DNA of 64,000 bases from Gibbula magus. Its lineage: Eukaryota; Mollusca; Gastropoda; Trochida; Trochidae. Shown in pieces: positions 48,101 through 55,745 of this stretch. The notes beneath the pieces were generated by a model that made no database searches, was not told where the DNA came from, and saw only the letters and a list, made by a program, of their open reading frames with translations. Position 1 is the stretch's first letter, and every line of letters begins with the position of its first letter. The stretch is from contig OW388293.1 in assembly GCA_936450465.1 (NCBI GenBank), forward strand, positions 30,137,860 through 30,201,859, read 5' to 3'. Both the position numbers and the translations under genes were made by a program.

Positions 48101-48865
48101 GACACGATGAACTGGAAAAGAGTTCTGTACACTCACGAAAGATCGAAGACCATTTTCATGCTGGACGCAGCTAACTATTATCAAAAGTATGAAATACACA
48201 CTGGGATTGAAATTCGACATCTCAGTGTCTTCACCGATACAAAAGTACTGTTAGTCGTGAAAAATCGTTTGATATCATTTGATTTGAGGAGTAATATCAC
48301 GGGCACTATATTACATAACGTCCAGATTGTCGATACAGCTTATGACACGCTTGAGGGGGTCGTGTATCTGCTGTTGGCAAAAGGAAAGAACAGGTATTTG
48401 ATGAAAATATCGGCCACCATGAAAACAGAATACATTGGTCACATGAAACACAATGTCAGGCTGATAGAAAAAGATCAACATTCTATGTTATTTTATATGT
48501 CTTTTAATGCCAGAAAACATATTTATGCATATAGCTTGAATAGAACTTCAACTTCCAAATTGTACCTACATTTTATATTAAACATCATGAAAATGGATAG
48601 AGATAGGAATTCTCTGTACTTCTTTTCTTTCGGTTATAAATGTTACAGAATGGTTTTGCCAGGTTTGAAAATGGAACCTCTTTTTGGGTTTCCAATGTCT
48701 CCAAATATGATTGACTGCGTCTTCGTTAATGGTGATGTGTTCTACACTTACCAAACAAATAATGTTTATGAACTGTACAAAGCTTCTTTAAGGAAAATAG
48801 AAGAAGGCAAAGCTAGGATAAAGATTGTCTACAAAACAAATGGTCACCGAATTATGTTAGGTTAA
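30118..48865 (+). CDS. Secreted apple/PAN-like plus beta-propeller-like protein, copy B
   Basis: Exons 30118-30342, 40190-40286 and 48084-48865 give 367 residues with no stop or frameshift. This is the best-preserved copy. I chose the ATG at 30118 because copy C starts at the same place and it gives a clean signal peptide (MILLQLNLVLSAGG). Residues 19-75 form the apple/PAN-like block with seven cysteines. Exon 2 adds IKGSYTPTIHSTRC and an acidic run (DEDENDE). Exon 3 carries the propeller-like repeats, closely matching copy A (HTGIEIR, VFTDTKVLLVV, IMKMDRDRNSLY), and a longer basic C-terminus. Intron 1 (9.8 kb) contains a Harbinger transposon and intron 2 (7.8 kb) a nested retrotransposon; both keep GT-AG borders. 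Expected to be an extracellular ligand-binding protein; its role is unknown. Confidence 0.82.
31113..34189 (+). CDS. Harbinger-encoded MADF/BESS DNA-binding protein
   Basis: Four exons, 31113-31299, 32108-32295, 32685-32774 and 33917-34189, give 245 residues. Every junction is GT-AG and phases agree (1, 0, 0). Residues about 15-115 form a MADF (Myb/SANT-like) domain: ETELFISYYLSQECLWNL, KIASLRTYYGRELRKI, STWEFFPLLDPFL. A basic patch PKKRKVEAGG looks like a nuclear localisation signal. The C-terminus DADYLFGQQIALELKQI fits a BESS protein-interaction motif. In PIF/Harbinger elements this partner carries the transposase to the nucleus and to the transposon ends. It is the only + strand gene of the element. 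Confidence 0.85.
31876..32072. mobile_element. MITE with TA target duplication nested in the Harbinger
   Basis: Inverted ends CCGTAAATCCTTGAATAA, flanked by TA. The interior has two direct copies of a CCGGCGATTATTCAAGGCAG unit. It ends 35 bases before the acceptor of exon 2 of the MADF gene. The size and TA duplication suggest a Tc1/mariner-type MITE. Confidence 0.7.
34285..35510. repeat. Dispersed CCGTCC-type repeats between the two Harbinger genes
   Basis: Starts with a small hairpin, GCCCATCAGGC opposite GCCTGATGGGC, then a CCGTCCGTT run. A second unit starts at CCCCCGACTACAAAGATGGGGG (34725-34747) with another CCGTCCGTCC run, and closes near 35400 with GTGGGGGTATGTGAG. Repeated blocks of TTTGTCA, CTTAAT and GACCTAATTTGCATAT occur inside. 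Non-coding. Confidence 0.5.
35511..36709. other. AT-rich interior of the Harbinger, with a foldback remnant
   Basis: About 35755-35835 resembles the TCAGTCACC...TTTTCACTGTAGC block of the foldback family at 61324-61740. The rest shows nothing. The open frame at 36413-36736 is low-complexity and overlaps the 3' end of the transposase gene. Confidence 0.4.
36710..38694 (-). CDS. PIF/Harbinger DDE transposase
   Basis: Minus-strand gene of four exons, 38694-38452, 38330-38237, 37963-37848 and 37486-36710, giving 409 residues, a normal length for the family. Junctions are GT-AG with phases 0, 1, 0. The N-terminus has a basic patch (RKKRKTRKRK) and the helical region that pairs with the MADF partner. 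The DDE_Tnp_4 domain fills exon 4: LDGKH (about residue 180), the FVDVG...GDAAVY segment (221-230), GDDAF (270-271) and E307 in RVSENAFGIL, spaced like the family's acidic triad. No stops or frameshifts. It cuts and rejoins DNA at the 46-bp ends and TWA targets. It is convergent with the MADF gene. Confidence 0.88.
39285..39375 (+). repeat. SINE-like 3' tail
   Basis: GTGATATTGCCCAAATGGCG followed by TTATAAACAAATACACACTAACTCACTC is the 3' end of a common gastropod-type SINE. It is shared with copy C's intron 1 at 60830-60905 and absent from copy A. Confidence 0.5.
40645..40868 (-). mobile_element. LINE 3' end, left half of a split element
   Basis: In reverse complement it reads the last residues of a LINE reverse-transcriptase protein (TNYFFEITLNFY), then a 3' UTR ending in repeated AATCTTGAATCTTGAATC. 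It continues the coding fragment at 47425-47715. The two halves are separated by a MITE and the Ngaro element. Confidence 0.55.
40869..41045 (-). mobile_element. TTAA-type MITE, copy 4, left part
   Basis: The reverse complement matches the 3' third of the MITE family (ACACACAATGTATTC end, then CGTCCCATTTACATGCA and the TTAAACAT block). The rest is at 47336-47424. About 150 bp of the family's middle is missing at the Ngaro junction. Confidence 0.65.
41046..41274 (+). repeat. Ngaro split direct repeat A1
   Basis: From ATGTAAATTTGTTATTTTTG to CAAACTAGGCTC. I saw no difference from A2. Confidence 0.9.
41289..42470 (+). CDS. Ngaro ORF1, Gag-like protein with zinc-binding motifs
   Basis: Open from a stop at 41268-41270 to TGA at 42468-42470. 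The nominal start here is GTG at 41289, because no in-frame ATG occurs before about codon 280; the nearby ATG at 41287 is in another frame. The N-terminus is a helical SAP-like segment (YLTAVELRRRLTLQG), followed by a Ser/Thr/Pro-rich linker and a conserved capsid-like core. Near the C-terminus are a zinc knuckle (CTACHSITHSIEAC) and a CCCH-type finger (CNNFNDRGCSRLQCPFSH), typical of DIRS/Ngaro ORF1 proteins that bind the element's RNA. It is in the same frame as the RT and separated from it by a single TGA. Confidence 0.82.
   Translation: MPYLTAVELRRRLTLQGVNAPSSWNRKLLHQLYQENLRGSSSSNHTTTSSFPEVTPDISPAEQNFLPSVPLTVNSPTTSRNITHEIVPVQEPSVSSLQRELAELRNVVSGLTGIQNHPRPVVATPPVPVLPGSGPLHEVSSDSLPQISTVAPALRRKIQEGKYVNLALLLLPNQEGVDSRVSEFDGNVFSLKDDPRTNRALTLGEFIQAFGLYKDILCEFDAVKRQQLDGHEQTVIELATLYGGSVHYDYHKLFAARVAAYAEKGIHIRWDLRDTRIYGMCSSGRRTRTCTACHSITHSIEACPNIRDTSRQPQARPVHSGREDKFHLDRRPANIKDVKGRPRVRRDGQEVCNNFNDRGCSRLQCPFSHISILCNSRKHGKMQCKCESHSPRD
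42468..42473 (+). promoter_or_regulatory. Candidate stop-codon readthrough site, TGA CTA
   Basis: ORF1's stop is followed at once by CTA. UGA-CUA is the best-known leaky stop context in animals. The frame stays open for 543 codons beyond it into RT/RNase H, which has no ATG near its own start. Confidence 0.55.
42474..44099 (+). CDS. Ngaro reverse transcriptase / RNase H
   Basis: Open from just after ORF1's TGA and in the same frame. Counting from 42537, the RT has motif A ADITDAFKQIPIHP (residues 140-153), the DIRS-class signature SGCRSSPKIFD (176-186) and the catalytic LLDDFLVL (about 208-215). RNase H follows with LFTDAAATVGFGG (Asp near 374), YCDNMATV (435-442) and IADALSRLQ (485-493). 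All key acidic residues are present, so it looks functional. It copies the element's RNA into DNA. It lacks a conventional start codon (the first ATG is at 42606), which suggests it is made as a fusion with ORF1. It overlaps the recombinase frame at its end. Confidence 0.88.
   Translation, partial: KPTAREFPRLTPINIENLRRELAFHPDKDFHEYLIGGLENGFDPMFSVPQSVFECKNNLSARNNAVDVTTLVDSECKKSYVVGPYKTSPYQDYRVSPLGLAEGKYSGKKRLILDLSAPHDDSDTPSINSLINKEECSLSYVTLDQAIAVILQLGTGTLMCKADITDAFKQIPIHPKFWPFFGFKWDGLYYFYTRLASGCRSSPKIFDTISQAICWILENNYAMPHVLHLLDDFLVLDPPHYDSKRTMHNILKVFEELNIPLAKHKTMGPVTKLEYLGIILDSVDMVAKLPLDKVQRIACLLTDFSQKKKCTKRQLLSLLGHLNYACRVIIPGRSFVSYLIELSSSAKKLHHHVSLSGDCRKDLAMWSKFLSEWNGISFFHEATITSTPDISLFTDAAATVGFGGFYQGSWFAEKWPEEISQLRLGTLSMAFLELYPIVVSALLWGHLWAKKRVMFYCDNMATVYILKKGRSKCCNIMSLMRRLTWTAAVNNFVVLAKHVPGVNNNIADALSRLQISKFRALAPQAQYLPHKCPPSSQVMWR
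44066..45085 (+). CDS. Ngaro tyrosine recombinase
   Basis: 339 codons from a nominal GTG. There is no ATG before about codon 35, and the frame is open upstream to 43997, inside the RT frame. The N-terminal SAM-like DNA-binding part is followed by the catalytic domain. Catalytic residues in order are Arg in FLRCGEI (about 173), Lys in KASKT (about 207), HSFR (287-290), GRW (311-313) and Tyr in QRYIR (about 321). These are the full R-K-H-R-W-Y set. The enzyme inserts the circular DNA copy without target duplication. Its frame is -1 relative to the RT and begins at a run of seven Cs. Confidence 0.88.
   Translation: MPPQLSSNVALNSHLHSLWSAVVSKGTQAAYTTGMNCYTKFLLTLGLFQTLLPSGPPPVCETYLHYFIAHCYGVLKLSHVTVKSYLAGVRFFYLKQGISTIFDNLASGSTNRLQSLMRGYKRLQTPRPQKRLPITYSVLVKVVATLRAGLLGPLNDFVMECMCLTAFFGFLRCGEITCAGSFDPSVNITIGDVKFDIEDKKCTLLLKASKTDPFRQGVYITLFSNSSLCPYSSLRKLFHIRTLQCGTTDDPLFTDSRNLPISRAVFLSWLSLTLSRAGFNATQYSGHSFRIGAATTAASANVEDHLIKTLGRWQSDCFQRYIRTPEATLLRAQRALCLC
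44069..44075 (+). promoter_or_regulatory. Candidate -1 frameshift site, C CCC CCC
   Basis: In the RT frame the run of seven Cs divides exactly as X XXY YYZ. A -1 slip here enters the recombinase frame. The overlap window without stops is 43997-44099. Confidence 0.45.
45086..45620 (+). other. Ngaro 3' untranslated region
   Basis: Between the recombinase stop and repeat B1. No further motif or hydrolase domain is seen, although some Ngaro relatives carry one. Confidence 0.6.
45621..46135 (+). repeat. Ngaro split direct repeat B1
   Basis: 515 bp, GC-richer than the rest, from GTGTTACAAGCCAATTC to TTGTTCCTGCACAAA. It contains the hairpin array described separately. It is open in several frames on both strands because of its palindromes. 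Confidence 0.9.
45701..45910 (+). repeat. Array of small hairpins with invariant CC-GCA-GG core
   Basis: At least six perfect stem-loops share the core CC-GCA-GG but have different, self-complementary outer stems: 45701-45711 (GCCC/GGGC), 45781-45793 and 45837-45849 (AGCCC/GGGCT), 45800-45814 (TTCTCC/GGAGAA), 45855-45871 (CTTGTCC/GGACAAG) and 45900-45910 (GTCC/GGAC). A seventh with loop ACA is at 45739-45755. Covarying stems around a fixed loop point to selection on RNA or DNA structure. B2 repeats the array at +1200. Confidence 0.8.
46136..46364 (+). repeat. Ngaro split direct repeat A2
   Basis: Same 229 bp as A1, directly abutting B1. The B1/A2 junction is where the circular intermediate's ends would be rebuilt. 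Confidence 0.9.
46365..46820 (+). other. Spacer between A2 and B2 of the Ngaro
   Basis: 456 bp. It contains TGACGTCA at 46526-46533 and, near its end, three imperfect direct copies of TATGTATTACAAGCCA that lead into B2. Open frames here are not conserved with any domain I recognise. Confidence 0.6.
46821..47335 (+). repeat. Ngaro split direct repeat B2
   Basis: 515 bp, right terminus of the element. About five substitutions relative to B1. One changes a hairpin loop (GCA to GAA near 46905) and one weakens a stem (near 46990). Confidence 0.9.
47336..47424 (-). mobile_element. TTAA-type MITE, copy 4, right part
   Basis: The reverse complement matches the 5' end of the family (CACAATGGATGTGTCTTTG on the plus strand), ending at TTAA 47421-47424. 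Confidence 0.7.
47425..47720 (-). pseudogene. LINE reverse-transcriptase C-terminal fragment
   Basis: The minus strand reads LRFRTTNHKLPIETGSW-type sequence (seen as FRTTNHKLPIETGSW), then a zinc-binding-like KLCNTPAIADELQYILRC and LLPIN, as at the C-terminus of many non-LTR retrotransposon proteins. The chain is cut by the MITE and resumes at 40868 going left. The clade is not determined. It is a short dead remnant inside intron 2 of copy B. Confidence 0.65.
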
Positions 48866-50884
48866 TTAAGTATGATTCAATCATTAGGACATTTTACAAT
48901 GTACAACTTCCCTCGCTCACACCAGTTTCCATCACATGGCAGTGACTGTAGCTGGCACGAAGTATGACTTGCAGGGAAAGGTGTACAGTGCAAGGAACTA
49001 CAAGAATAAATACGAATTGTCTGCATTTGCCTTTAATGATATCAACTTGAATGTACAATTGTGTTTATATGATGCGAACTATAAATTTGTTGAATTCGTG
49101 AGTGTCATTATATGTGTATACAACCAGTGTAGTGTAAAGTCTGTTACTGACAATGAGTACAACAATTATGTTTTTATCCGATCAAATAAAATCACATTCC
49201 ACATTCTTCACTTGGCATCATGATTAAATATTGGAAAATATTCGATACAAGTAGAATAATAGCATTTTGGTACATGATTATATTCAATTTATATTTGCAG
49301 AAAAAGGTATTCAATGCTTGCGTCTAAATTTTCTCTACGAATATAGTTTTGGGTTTATTTGGCAAAGTCAAGATGTTGATTGTATTAGTTATTTTATAGC
49401 AACCTTTAAGGATATATGTATATGCATTGAAATCAGAAGTGGTCGCAAACTATTTCAAACGATTCCAAACTTCAATTGTATAGAAATGTAAAAGTCGTGT
49501 TTGGATGAATGATACATATCCGTTGTTAAGATCCGAGTATACTTAATTGCATAAACAAAATTTAGATATTCAAACCATAACTTATTGATAGAAGAAGGTA
49601 GAAATCTAGGATATTAAAGAAATGAAAGACATAGCCCATTTTGTATCACCCCATGCATTGAATCAGAATACCAGTTCTGTATGATTTGTAAATGTTGCAA
49701 TGATTAACGAACTACTTGACCTAAATATTACACTGAAATTCCGTGTTTTAATAAGTGTATTAACAATTATTATCCCTTAATCCCAAAGTAGTTAACCCTT
49801 CAGCGAATTTATTTCTATCACTATGCAATGTATAATGGGCTGGTGGCCTCTTTACTGAATAATCGTTCTCTTTCTTACATGGAAGTCCAGTAAATTATTG
49901 TGAACACATCAAAAGGTATTGTTTGAAGAATCGTTCTGGACAAACGCCAACACCAAGGAAGGACAGTTGAGCATGGCTCACACATACCAACGACTGCATC
50001 GACCATCGATAACTTTTTGGACATGAAGTACACATTCATCAGGTTTTACAGCAAATTATAACATTTAATCACACATATAATAGTAAGCAATATGAACAAT
50101 TTGAACAATCGTTAGTATAACGGGAACCATTTCCCCAACTTGCCAGTTACGAAGGGTCTTTTACTAGATTGAAACTTGTAATGAAATATCTGTGTCAAAA
50201 GGTCTAACTGACCCTTTCAACAAGGAATGCACCCATTATGATGATAGCATAAAAATAAAGATAAGGTCCTCAGAAAGATATACTCCTCAACGACTTTGCT
50301 CAATATGATAAAAGGACATACATAGTATATCCCGAGGGTCCCACCAAACTAAATCTATCAGATGTCTTTGAGCAAACCTATTTCATATCTGGAACGTCGT
50401 CCTATTATTTTCTCTTTACTCACATATACCCAAACTCCCCTTGTTTTACTTGGAGAGTCTCGAACATAATTTGTTCGAGCTCATTAAATGCCTATTAATT
50501 CATACCTATAAACAAAGGGATCTTCTATTTTCAAGAGGTAAAATGTTATGACCCTAGGACAGTTATCTTTAGTGTGACCTCATCTCATCTCATGTAAATT
50601 GTCCTCTGTTAGATCAAACAAAGGTGATTGTGACATAAATTGAAGGTGTCTCTGCAGTAAACAAATAAAGATAAGCCAACCACATTCTTATTTTAATTTG
50701 ATACTAATGTCAATCTTATAAAAGTTAGAAAATGTATATCAATTTGTAGACATCGGCAAATGAATAGTACAATGAAGAGAAAATGAATAATGGAAATATC
50801 AAACAAATCAAGGCAAATATAATACGTAATTAAACTTGATATTGGTTGAAATTATAATTGAAGGTTGATCTTCCATAAGTTATA
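48866..50884. other. 3' flank of copy B
   Basis: About 48866-49110 aligns with 15213-15480 after copy A, and about 49870-49940 with 15530-15600. The stretch between is extra in B. An ATG-started frame of 95 codons (48936-49223) lies in the presumed 3' UTR and is broken in copy A, so I do not call it a gene. AATAAA at 49185-49190 is a possible poly(A) signal. Confidence 0.45.
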
Positions 50885-51150
50885 TTATAAGGAGAAACCA
50901 TGATACCGAGGATATGGTAAGGTTGTGAACCCTGATAGGAAGTTTAAAAAAAACGGGATGCGAAGCATCCGAGGGTTTTTCCTGACTATCAGGGTCTACA
51001 ACATTACCATGTCCTAGGTATTATAATTCCTTCTAACAGTGTTTACAACTGTCTGTGTAAACCCTCCTGAAGGGACTTACAAGGTTGTAAGTCCCTCGTA
51101 CCGGTTGATACGGTTTAGAAAGGTCGTTTCAAGTATCACGTTATATGACT
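50885..51150. mobile_element. Foldback element present in B segment, absent from A segment
   Basis: Contains an inverted repeat of about 35 bp (ATGGTAAGGTTGTGAACCCTG against CAGGGTCTACAACATTACCAT) and two further small hairpins (GGATGCGAAGCATCC; AGGGACTTACAAGGTTGTAAGTCCCT). TTATAT occurs at both edges, and the aligned A segment near 18330 has it once with no insert. Confidence 0.55.
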
Positions 51151-51844
51151 GGTAGGTTGATAATTGAGTGTAATCGATTTACCAATCGAATTACACAGGG
51201 AAAGCTAAGATATCCACTTCCTGATAATTGCATGCATTCCAATTTGAATATTCTCTTGAGAAGACAGATAATTGTGATCCAGATTTGACCTCTGGTAATA
51301 GCTGTTAATAGAGCTTCTATTCATAAGTTGTATATGCTGTGTACATAGACATGCATGTTTTCTAAGAGGCAATCGATTCTTAATACTGTGGATGGATTGT
51401 CTTGTTGGCTACTTCTTCGTGTATATAATGCATACCTAAGAGGTAACAATTGTGTCAAAATCTTACATGTATGTCTTAACAAGTATTTTAATTTCTCTCA
51501 ATTGACTAACTTTAATTAGATTGAGCGAATGTGGTATTAGTGAAGTAAAGAGCATCAAAGTTCCCCGGCCTGGGACGCCGACAATTAAATGTATATACTT
51601 GTGAGAATCATACAGAACATTCTGATTAAGATATATGGTTTGTGGTCGGAATTTAGAATTTAATCTATGGCAGTATCATTCAGCTGATATTTTATTGATC
51701 TCACTGTGCATTGTATAAATATTTGAAAATTCTGTTGAAATGAATTGGAACGGGGACAAATGGAAAGCTTGCAGACTGAGTTTGTCCTTTTGGTGCCCCC
51801 CTATGTTACAAACGGTATGTCTAGATGGTTCAGTAAACTTTAGA

Positions 51845-52245
51845 ATATTGTTGCTCGTGTATCAGGCAATTCACAAAACAGCCCCCAGCTAGCTACAGGA
51901 CCTGGTTTTCCCCTACAAGTCAACCAGAAAGCTCCGTTCAAATGACCAATTCCTCCTTTGTACCCCTGCATACAAACTGAAATATTTCGGAGCCAGAACC
52001 TTCTCCTATACAGCAGCCACATTATGAAACTCACTTCCCCTTGACTTGAAACTCTCTCCTACCCTCCAAGCCTTCAAGTCCAGACTTTCAACTTTCCTGT
52101 TTCATCGCTATTAATGATCTCATCTTTCCAGTTGTACATTTGTAAATACATGTATCCACTATTTTATGTTAGCGCTTTGAGCGTGCCCCTCTGAGGTGCG
52201 GATTTCAGCGCATTACAAATGCCCTTATTATTATTATTCAGTGAA
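51845..52245 (+). pseudogene. 5'-truncated LINE, last residues and 3' UTR
   Basis: The plus strand encodes RTFSYTAATL, a stop where Trp is usual, then NSLPLDLKLSPTLQAFKSRLSTFLFHRY and a stop, the standard C-terminal block of CR1/L2-like LINE proteins. The 3' UTR has TTAGCGCTTTGAGCGTG and ends in TTATTATTATT. The edges repeat TTCAGTAAA/TTCAGTGAA, and the A segment (about 19090) shows the single uninterrupted site. Confidence 0.8.
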
Positions 52246-54770
52246 AGTATTAATCTATGGTCTAGTTATAGGATATCTAACTCGTTCCCCTTTCATATCA
52301 AGTTTATGTCCCTCATGAAATAATTTTGCTTTGTCTCGAGTCTCGTGTTGTCCCTATAAAGGAACGGAACAGCGGAGTAATATCAACCCTGTCAAAGCAT
52401 CTATAATTTCATAATATTGCAACGTTAAATATTCACACCATTCTATAATTCGTGATGTTCATTACAGCGAAACCAGTTGCACAAGTCATTCTGAAGGAAA
52501 TGTATGCAATATAAAATATTCCTGCTTTGAATAACATCATGTCATCTTTTGCCATGTTTCGCGTCATTGAAATATGTAAACAAGTTAAAACAACCTCATT
52601 AAATGTAAGTTTTAGATGAACATCATCATTGAAATGGCTTTCCTTTCTGTAATGTTTGTTTTGTTAGTATAAAGTCACGATGTACCCTTATGAACACATT
52701 CTTTTCATCGAGAGAGTGAGAAAAACGTTTCGTTGCAATGTCAATCCCAACAGTAAGACAGAGAGGAATGACTCTTTCCTATTCTCATATATGTGCTTAA
52801 TAGCTCATGAGGTATTTGTTAATTCTTCATTAAAATCATTCATTGTGGTGAGTACAATTTCATGAATTAACTGAAAAATGAAATAAAATGAGACAAACAT
52901 TAAAAAAGTGTTGTCATAAATTACTTGTAATCTCATGAATGAGTTCGTTTTATGAATGAATAAAGTAGTCCAGGCAGTGTCAACGTTCAGTGTTGGACAA
53001 TCAAATTACTTGTAGGTGTTATGACACATATGTGTCATAACAGATTGTTATGAAACCCCTTTACGAAGTACCACGTCGGTAATAAGTTGATGTACATGCA
53101 ATGTCGATATATAAAGTTTTAAAGACTATTATTCAGGGTATTTGTCGTTTCATGAATTTTATCTAAAAGTGTTGTGAATTAAATTTGCTCTTCCATAGAC
53201 CCTTAGATTTCCTGTGTATGTTATTTTATCTTTACCTTTGTTGTAATGTAGAGTCATCTAAATGGTTATAGAGTCTTACTGGATAATTGGGAGCTATGTT
53301 ATACATTTTATTAAAAGGCAATTGCAATACTGCAGAAAGATTTTAATCGCTTGGGTATTAAAATAACTTTTTGTAGAAACTCAACATTTCTTAAGCCGTC
53401 CTTAATATGCTTTCATAAAAACTTATTTGTTCGAGTGAGGTACGTTGAATCAATGGAATAAGCTATGTTTCATTGGCAAGTTGTGTTGTGAAATCCAAGG
53501 AGTTAAATATGCACTTGGCCAATTCACTGTATGTGAAGATTGCCTTCAGTAATGGTTGCACATAAACCCTGTGAATATCAGACAGGTCAGTCCGGTTAAG
53601 GTCGAATGCGTTAGTTCCTGATTGGAAGTCTAATCTCTGATGATATATTTCAGGTGAAATTCTATTCATCTATTCACTGTCTATGCTATGTAAATAGTTG
53701 TAAATCCTTGTGAAATCACTTGGACGCCCTTTGTGGAGTGTTTATATAGAACCGAAAAGTTGCAGACTGAGTATGCCTTGTCATTGCCCTCTGCAAGTCT
53801 TACATGTCTAGATGTTTTAGTTCTTATTGATCTTTGAACAGAATGTTTGTGCAATGTTAACTTGCCATTGCTGCAAATATTAAATGAGTCATTTGTCGGC
53901 TCCTCTTGCCTTTCAATTTCAATCTTTCTCTTTGAGGGATACTGAAGTGTCTTATATATTTTTATCTATGAAATGGCTGTGTATAGATGCTGAAATCATG
54001 CATACCTCATTTTAAGTTAATACATAAATATTTAATCGAGCCTTTGAGCTCGTATAATGTCTTGTACTGACTACGTATAAAATTTCAAGTTAATCAAAAT
54101 TTGAATATGTCAGGAGTGAGAACAGCAAGTAATTTGAATCTTGAATTTGAATAGGTGTTATGCCTCATATCTCTCATAACAAATTGTTATGAAACCCTTT
54201 CACAATGTACAACGTTGGGTAATAACAACCTTTATCGAATTCATATCTACATTGAAATAACAACAAACTACAATATCAATATATATATAGAAGATTAGTA
54301 TTCCTAACTTTCTCTAAACGAATTGGCTACGTCATATGTAAGTTTAAATGAAGTTTTAAACCAAAGTTTTCTCGAGTTTGTTTCCTTTAGAATAATGGAA
54401 TATGTCATGCTAGTTTGAAAGGCATATTTAATGTAATCGAATTCGTTTAGAAACCGCTGATGCTTTCAAATAAATTAATATTTAAAAGGACCAATTTTTT
54501 AAAGACTGAATTTTGCTGTTTTTTTAGGTAAGGTAATTTAACAGATTTGATATTTAGTTAGATTTTCATCAAAAATATTTAATGCTGACATCCATCTCCT
54601 GACATTAGTTATCCATGCTTCAAAGTGAATAGTACAGTGGTGGTTGAATCACAACTATATGATGTAAATATTGCTGTTAATAAAGTCAATTGCATAAAGT
54701 GTACATCCCTTGTATTAAGTGTATTAAACCCTTGAAAAGAGGATATAAATGATGGGTTATATTCCTGCCT
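52246..54770. repeat. Segmentally duplicated flank (pairs with 19.1-24.2 kb)
   Basis: Non-coding. It aligns piecewise with the flank of copy A but lacks the Penelope fragment and the 9-bp-duplication MITE. No gene recognised. Confidence 0.5.
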
Positions 54771-54807
54771 CTTTCTTTTTCCAAAGTAAGATATAGATAA
54801 ATGCAGA

Positions 54808-54892
54808 TAGATAGATAGATAGTGAGAAAGATAGATGTATAGGTATATAGATAAATAGGAACATAGATAGATACCATAAAGATAGACAGATA
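54808..54892. repeat. Imperfect (GATA)n microsatellite
   Basis: Runs of GATAGATAGATAGATAG, degenerating rightwards. The minus-strand open frames of Tyr/Leu/Ser/Ile repeats come from this. Confidence 0.8.
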
Positions 54893-54914
54893 CGAGCGTA
54901 TATGCCAAAGATAT

Positions 54915-55745
54915 CATTATCGGGGATCTGCGTATATTGATATTAGCGATTGTTGTTATCTTGTTATCAGAAATGAGCGGACCGCTGCAAATGATAACGG
55001 CCCTCTCAACGATGACGACAGGCCATTAATCGCTTTGTTACTAAGTGACGTCACTTAAGAATCTTCTCTTGAAATTTCAACAAATATTGCGACCAAATGA
55101 GCGTATCGACTTGAACATGTTAAACGTTTTACGATTTTAAAGTGTTTTAAACAATATAAAGAAGAATATCGTTCTCAGTCACCTCCGGTGGATGTTAAAT
55201 ATTAGATTTAGGTAGCCTAAGTACGCATGCATCCTATTGCTAAATATGTTATTATTCGTTGATTTTCATTATTTCACTGATAGGTTATATAATAAAATAC
55301 GACAATGCATCAGTATGATAATCATTACATATATGATATAGACTGCTTTCGTTTTCCCGATCAACGGCTGACATTCTGTTTGTTTATGAAACAGTCGTGA
55401 AAGGCAAGCAATTATGACGTCATTTTTCACTTGTGACGTCACAGTGGTTCTCGTCGGTAACACGGTGCAGTATTTTGCTGTTTTGCTAATATACACCGAA
55501 ATTAAAACTTGTAGAAGAATTCGGTTACAAAAGAACAAATCCCATCCATTTGAGCTATAAAAGGGGTAACAAGCCCTCAGTCTTTTTCAACTGACCTCCT
55601 TCGTTGGGCAGTTAATTGAAGATCTCAGGCTTCTGCAAATGATAATGCCCTGAAAAACAACGTTACCCCTATATTAGGAATAAACATTGTATATTGCGAG
55701 CCTTGGCAAGCTAAATACATAGTGTTTATTCCTAATGCAGGATAT
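54915..55745. mobile_element. Composite foldback region with TGACGTCA boxes
   Basis: TGACGTCA at 55046-55053, 55415-55422 and 55434-55441, then a hairpin at about 55665-55741 (TTAGGAATAAACATTGTAT against its complement). The word TGCAAATGATAA occurs at about 54986 and 55636. Same architecture as 4031-4365 and 61324-61740. Ends not resolved. Confidence 0.45.

Noticed and set aside
48936..49223. 95-codon ATG-started frame after copy B
   Set aside because: It lies in the presumed 3' UTR; the aligned DNA after copy A has gaps that break the frame.
49267..49491. 74-codon frame downstream of copy B
   Set aside because: Found in a stretch absent from the A segment, with no motif and no splice partner.
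54609..54917. Minus-strand frame rich in Tyr, Leu, Ser and Ile
   Set aside because: Translation of a GATA microsatellite.
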